From the NCBI GenBank assembly GCA_027605045.1, contig JAQFWX010000051.1:62001-126000 (forward strand): a stretch of 64,000 bases of DNA, in the 5' to 3' direction. Positions 60,581-64,000 of the stretch are shown in pieces. This DNA is from Phallus indusiatus (Eukaryota > Basidiomycota > Agaricomycetes > Phallales > Phallaceae). The translations under genes and the position numbers were made by a program. How positions within the stretch are numbered: the first letter of the stretch is position 1; every line of letters begins with the position of its first letter. The notes below the pieces were generated by a model. It was not told where the DNA came from and did not search any database. It saw only the letters and a program-made list of their open reading frames with translations.

Positions 60581-62007
60581 TCAATCAGGAATTGGATTTT
60601 CATTATCATCTTCGATATTGGGTCGTGACGAATAAGGGACAGGTGGTGGCTGACTTGGACTGGGACTCTGGTTGGGACTCTGGCTTTGCCCCTGACCCTG
60701 ATCTGAATTTGGACTTGAGCTTTGATTTTGGCTTTGCGGCTGAGCATCTTGATTTTGACTTTGAGGAACAGAAACTCCACCACCACCACCACCACCACCT
60801 TCGGAATTTCCTCCAACAGGCAAATAATTTGGCAAAAAAGCAACAGCCTGATATCCAGGCGGTGATTTCCCAGCTTCGTGATAAGCAGGCAACTCCTCAA
60901 GCGCGATGCTGCCACCTCCATCAGACCCTCCTCCTCCCCCTCTTCTCCGTCCTCCTTCATCGACGTCAGCTCCTCTAACGCGCTGGTGATGATGATGTTG
61001 ATGAGAATGATGACGGTGATGGTAAGGTCGCGTTTCATGAACCAAGGTCCCGTCTCGATGTACTACTGGAACAAGTCCGGTGCTTAGGAAAGATGTAGAT
61101 AAGATAATCGGATGCGATTGCCTACGGCCGTGTTGACTTCCCAATGGTGCACCGGAAGTCCTCAAGATCGAGGGTGATTCCAGACCCGAGCCCGAACCTG
61201 CACCTAGTCCTGGAAATCCAGGCCAAATCCTGCCATTGTCACCGCCTTCTTCAGGTGTTCTTGCTTGACGGCGTCTACGTTTGAATTTTGAGCAGGTATA
61301 TCTGCCAAACAAAAATGAAAAAAGAAAGATCGGGAATGTCAGTATTGTTTTTGCACAATTGTAGTATAATTTAGACTCCAACCTCCAAGCCATGATCGAC
61401 GAGAGTAGGCCCACCGCGATAACGGCAAAAATCCACATTAGGACTGTCTTCCAGGTTCAACGTTGTGTTCAGGGGTATTGCATCGCGAGCATTTCACCAA
61501 TTAAATATATTCGATTAAGAACGTTGGTAAACACAAACATGAACAGAACAATACCACACAATATGTAAACAGACATAATTAGTGTTAAGTTCTGGTGGTC
61601 TCCTTGAGACGACTTACCTGAGAAATACCCCGTCTGGTAGGTGGCGAAGCCTCTGTTGGCATCGGGAAGAGATTGCTAAATGTAGATGAAGTTGAACTAG
61701 TAGTCGAGCTGACTGGACTACCAGTAACCGAAACCAAGGACGTAACATCTGGGTCAAGCGAAGCTCTCGTCAAAGCTGTCGATCCCGGTGAGACTGTTGG
61801 GCTAAGAGGCATGATACCACTAGCGGTGGAAGTCATCGTTCCTTCCGTATACAACTGTTCTTCTTCTAATCTTCCTCTAGCAGAATTCCTACTACTATCT
61901 CCTTCGGTGGTAGCGGGAAAGTCGAAAGTGGCTATAGGGTATGCAAGAACGAATTATGAGATGCGTGTGCACGCATGCACGTCACGCTGGATATGATAGG
62001 ATATCAT
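60581..62007 (-). CDS. single-pass membrane protein with low-complexity cytoplasmic tail
   Basis: Model: complement of 61986-62007, 61618-61931, 61383-61447 and 60581-61301; 373 aa. The part before the membrane is Ser/Thr-rich (SVTGSPVSSTTSSTSSTFSN), as in O-mannosylated wall-sensor or mucin-like ectodomains. One membrane helix (WIFAVIAVGLLSSIMAW) is followed by a basic stop-transfer segment (KFKRRRRQ). The cytoplasmic tail has runs of His, Gly and Gln/Ser/Pro and a pair of Tyr motifs, LPAYHEAGKSPPGYQAV, where PPGY fits the PPxY motif bound by Rsp5-type ubiquitin ligases. The layout recalls fungal Mid2-like or other Ser-rich surface sensors, but there is no sequence identity I can claim. No signal peptide is seen; the 22-nt first exon is tentative and an upstream exon may be missing. 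Confidence 0.65.
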
Positions 62008-64000
62008 CTTGGAGAACCTCGGACGGGGCCGGACATATAATACACGTGGTTTGGGGCTAAAAATAGCGTAATGGCGTATTCTCCATCATACCGCGCACAA
62101 TCCCAGACAGATCGTTTGGACTTAGTCAATTCCACTCTTGCTATTAGTGCAAACGGATATGTGGTGTTCTTATGTCATTGTATACACCGCAAAACAAGGA
62201 CCAGGTTTATTATGAGACTTGAATTACAATCATTGGTAGATAAGAGAGAAAACGAACTAAAACCCTTAATCTTGCAATGAGAGTGCCGTAAACCAAAGAA
62301 GAGAATCATAATTTCCAAAGAAAACTCTGTTTGTGAGAATAATGAGGAAAAGCATTCTGTGACTGTGATCTCTTTTCGGCTCGTGTTTCACCCCCGCCGC
62401 GCCGCTGGCAGGACACAAAAGAGGACAGATTTTCATGAGGGTCCCCATTACGATCGCTGCCATTCCATCTCGATTTGAAGTCTTTTGTGTATGTGTCCCT
62501 TTCTATTCTTTTCCCGGTCCGATTCGTGATTGTCCCGAAAATTTTCGACGAGATGACACGGTCCACCGCCAATGCTGAAAAAAAAAACCCTCTAGCCCTC
62601 AACGGCGACCCTGAACCTTGTCCTCTCTCCTTAAACTCGTCTCCCAATTTCTTCAAAACGTTTTCTTCGACATAACATGAGATTTGAATAGCGCTTGGGG
62701 TGGGTTGTCCTAAAAAGGGTTTGGATCTTCAAGTCATTCCTAATCGCTTCGGCACTGCTGAACGACAGGGAAAAACATGGCGAAGGGGAGCAAGTACATC
62801 GTGCGTTGTCCAAAGTTTAATCATTCTCCTTCTTCTTTTTCTTCCTCTTGAGGGAACACATTGATGATTCCTCGTTCGTAGGTCTAGTTTATGAATTGAT
62901 TGCCAGCACAAAACAGAACAAAACCATACGCGAGAGAAAAGTGACCGTCGATGTCTGACTCGGTTCGGTGAGCTGCAGAGAAGAATGATCATAGGCTGTC
63001 AACATTCATACCGTCTGCGCTCAACAAGGAATTGTCTGTCTTATCTTATCGCGAGGTTAATGACGTGACTAGACCTCTTACGGTGAGAGATAGAGCTCTT
63101 CCAAAGTACAGCGACGTTCGTCTCCGGCACCTATCTTGTAAACTTCGTCATTGCTTCTTGCTTTTAGTGATTGATTGCAGCCGTTCCTTGTTTGTCTGAA
63201 GCTGAAGGAAAAATTCTTGTGATCGTGGCAGCATTTCTCTCCCTCTACACTGTTTTTCTTCTTTCCTTTCCCTTCCTTTCCCTCTCTTCCCTTCTGTTTC
63301 TTCGTTTACGTCTCTCTTCTCTCGAAACCACGTGCAGACCTTTTGTCGTGAAAAAAGAATTTTTCAATTTTGAAGAAGCACGTCGAGACTGTCCGCACTG
63401 GCATGCACACCCTTTAATTTGAAAGCTGGCGTTGCAATAACAGCTGGCAAGGCGCCGATCATGCATTGCATGGAAACCTTGACCTATTTTTTTTTCCTTG
63501 TTATTTGCCTCATGCCGCAAAAGAAAACAACAAGGAAAGAAAAACAAGGCTAGATGCATAACAATGAGTCACTTGGCGACGAAGGTTTTTTTTCTGGCGA
63601 GATCTGAACAATTTGCGCCTCAAATTAACGCGTGTAACGAGCCGTGAACTTGGGCACTACACATTTTGGGAGATGCTTCTTGGCTGACGGAACGGAGAAG
63701 TTGGATGTTGTTAAACGTTGAACGCTGATGCATTTGATTACGCTCATAGAAAGCACAAACAAAACCAGAAGTTTGGATGTCGTTTCTTTACCGCCCAAAT
63801 GATAAACCTGGTGCGTTGACTTGCTTCTTTTTTCTTTCTTCCTTGAGGCAAATACGAACTATTAAAATTGTTCTCCCTTTCGTGACATGAACGGAGGCCC
63901 CACCCTCTCGTCGGTTACAGTGACATTGTGATTGTCTTCATCGCGAAGGGACTTTCTTGTCGTGAGAGATCTTGCTGTCAGTCACTTTTTTCTTGTGATT
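62008..64000. other. right edge, no supported gene
   Basis: Upstream region of the membrane-protein gene and beyond. Overlapping short frames on both strands (62306-62656 minus, 62475-62675 plus, 63171-63422 plus, 63245-63559 minus) have no motif. CT-rich text near 63237-63320 could be a promoter for a gene beyond the window. Confidence 0.4.

Noticed and set aside
60547..61038. 163-aa open frame rich in Lys and hydrophobic residues
   Set aside because: It is another frame of the low-complexity tail of the membrane protein.

Overview
The window looks like nuclear DNA of a filamentous basidiomycete, probably an agaricomycete. Genes carry many short introns (about 45-60 nt, GT/AG), intergenic spaces near genes are short, and the recognisable proteins (KAR4/METTL14-type MT-A70 protein, prefoldin subunit PAC10, MRD1, CLA4-type PAK kinase, fungal MCT-like transporter) are of fungal type. 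The retroelement is a chromodomain Ty3/gypsy element of the Tf1/sushi kind. All exon models were spliced by eye from the sequence; no alignment or RNA evidence was available.

Layout. 1-10.5 kb is a repeat nest: a broken gypsy reverse-transcriptase gene split by a perfect solo LTR (with 5-bp target duplication) and cut by a second LTR fragment; a fragment of another LTR family; then a nearly complete gypsy chromovirus (3396-9617, gag and pol both open), and more LTR-like debris. Next to it, on the minus strand at 10.6-11.7 kb, is an AT-rich seven-exon gene of unknown function.

11.9-26 kb is the conserved housekeeping block: KAR4/METTL14 (-), an MCT-family transporter (-), PAC10 (-) and MRD1 (+) sharing a 131-bp divergent promoter, and a CLA4-like PAK (+). 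These serve mRNA methylation or mating transcription, small-molecule transport, tubulin/actin folding, 18S rRNA processing and Cdc42 signalling.

26-36.4 kb is sparse, with three small multi-exon genes hidden among very short exons: a Q-rich zinc-finger protein (31.0-32.1), a divergent forkhead-type regulator (33.0-34.0) and a small protein with a possible MABP-like C-terminal motif (35.8-36.3). 36.4-58.7 kb has no gene I could support; it holds decayed open stretches, a tandem duplication and short repeats. 58.7-62 kb holds a second zinc-finger gene that shares domain order and both intron positions with the first, and a minus-strand single-pass membrane protein with a low-complexity cytoplasmic tail. 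62-64 kb shows no supported gene.

The most interesting points are the hidden genes, the paired zinc-finger paralogs, the forkhead protein with an eroded helix-3 signature, the self-priming signature of the gypsy element, and the hairpin shared in position but not in sequence by two LTRs.
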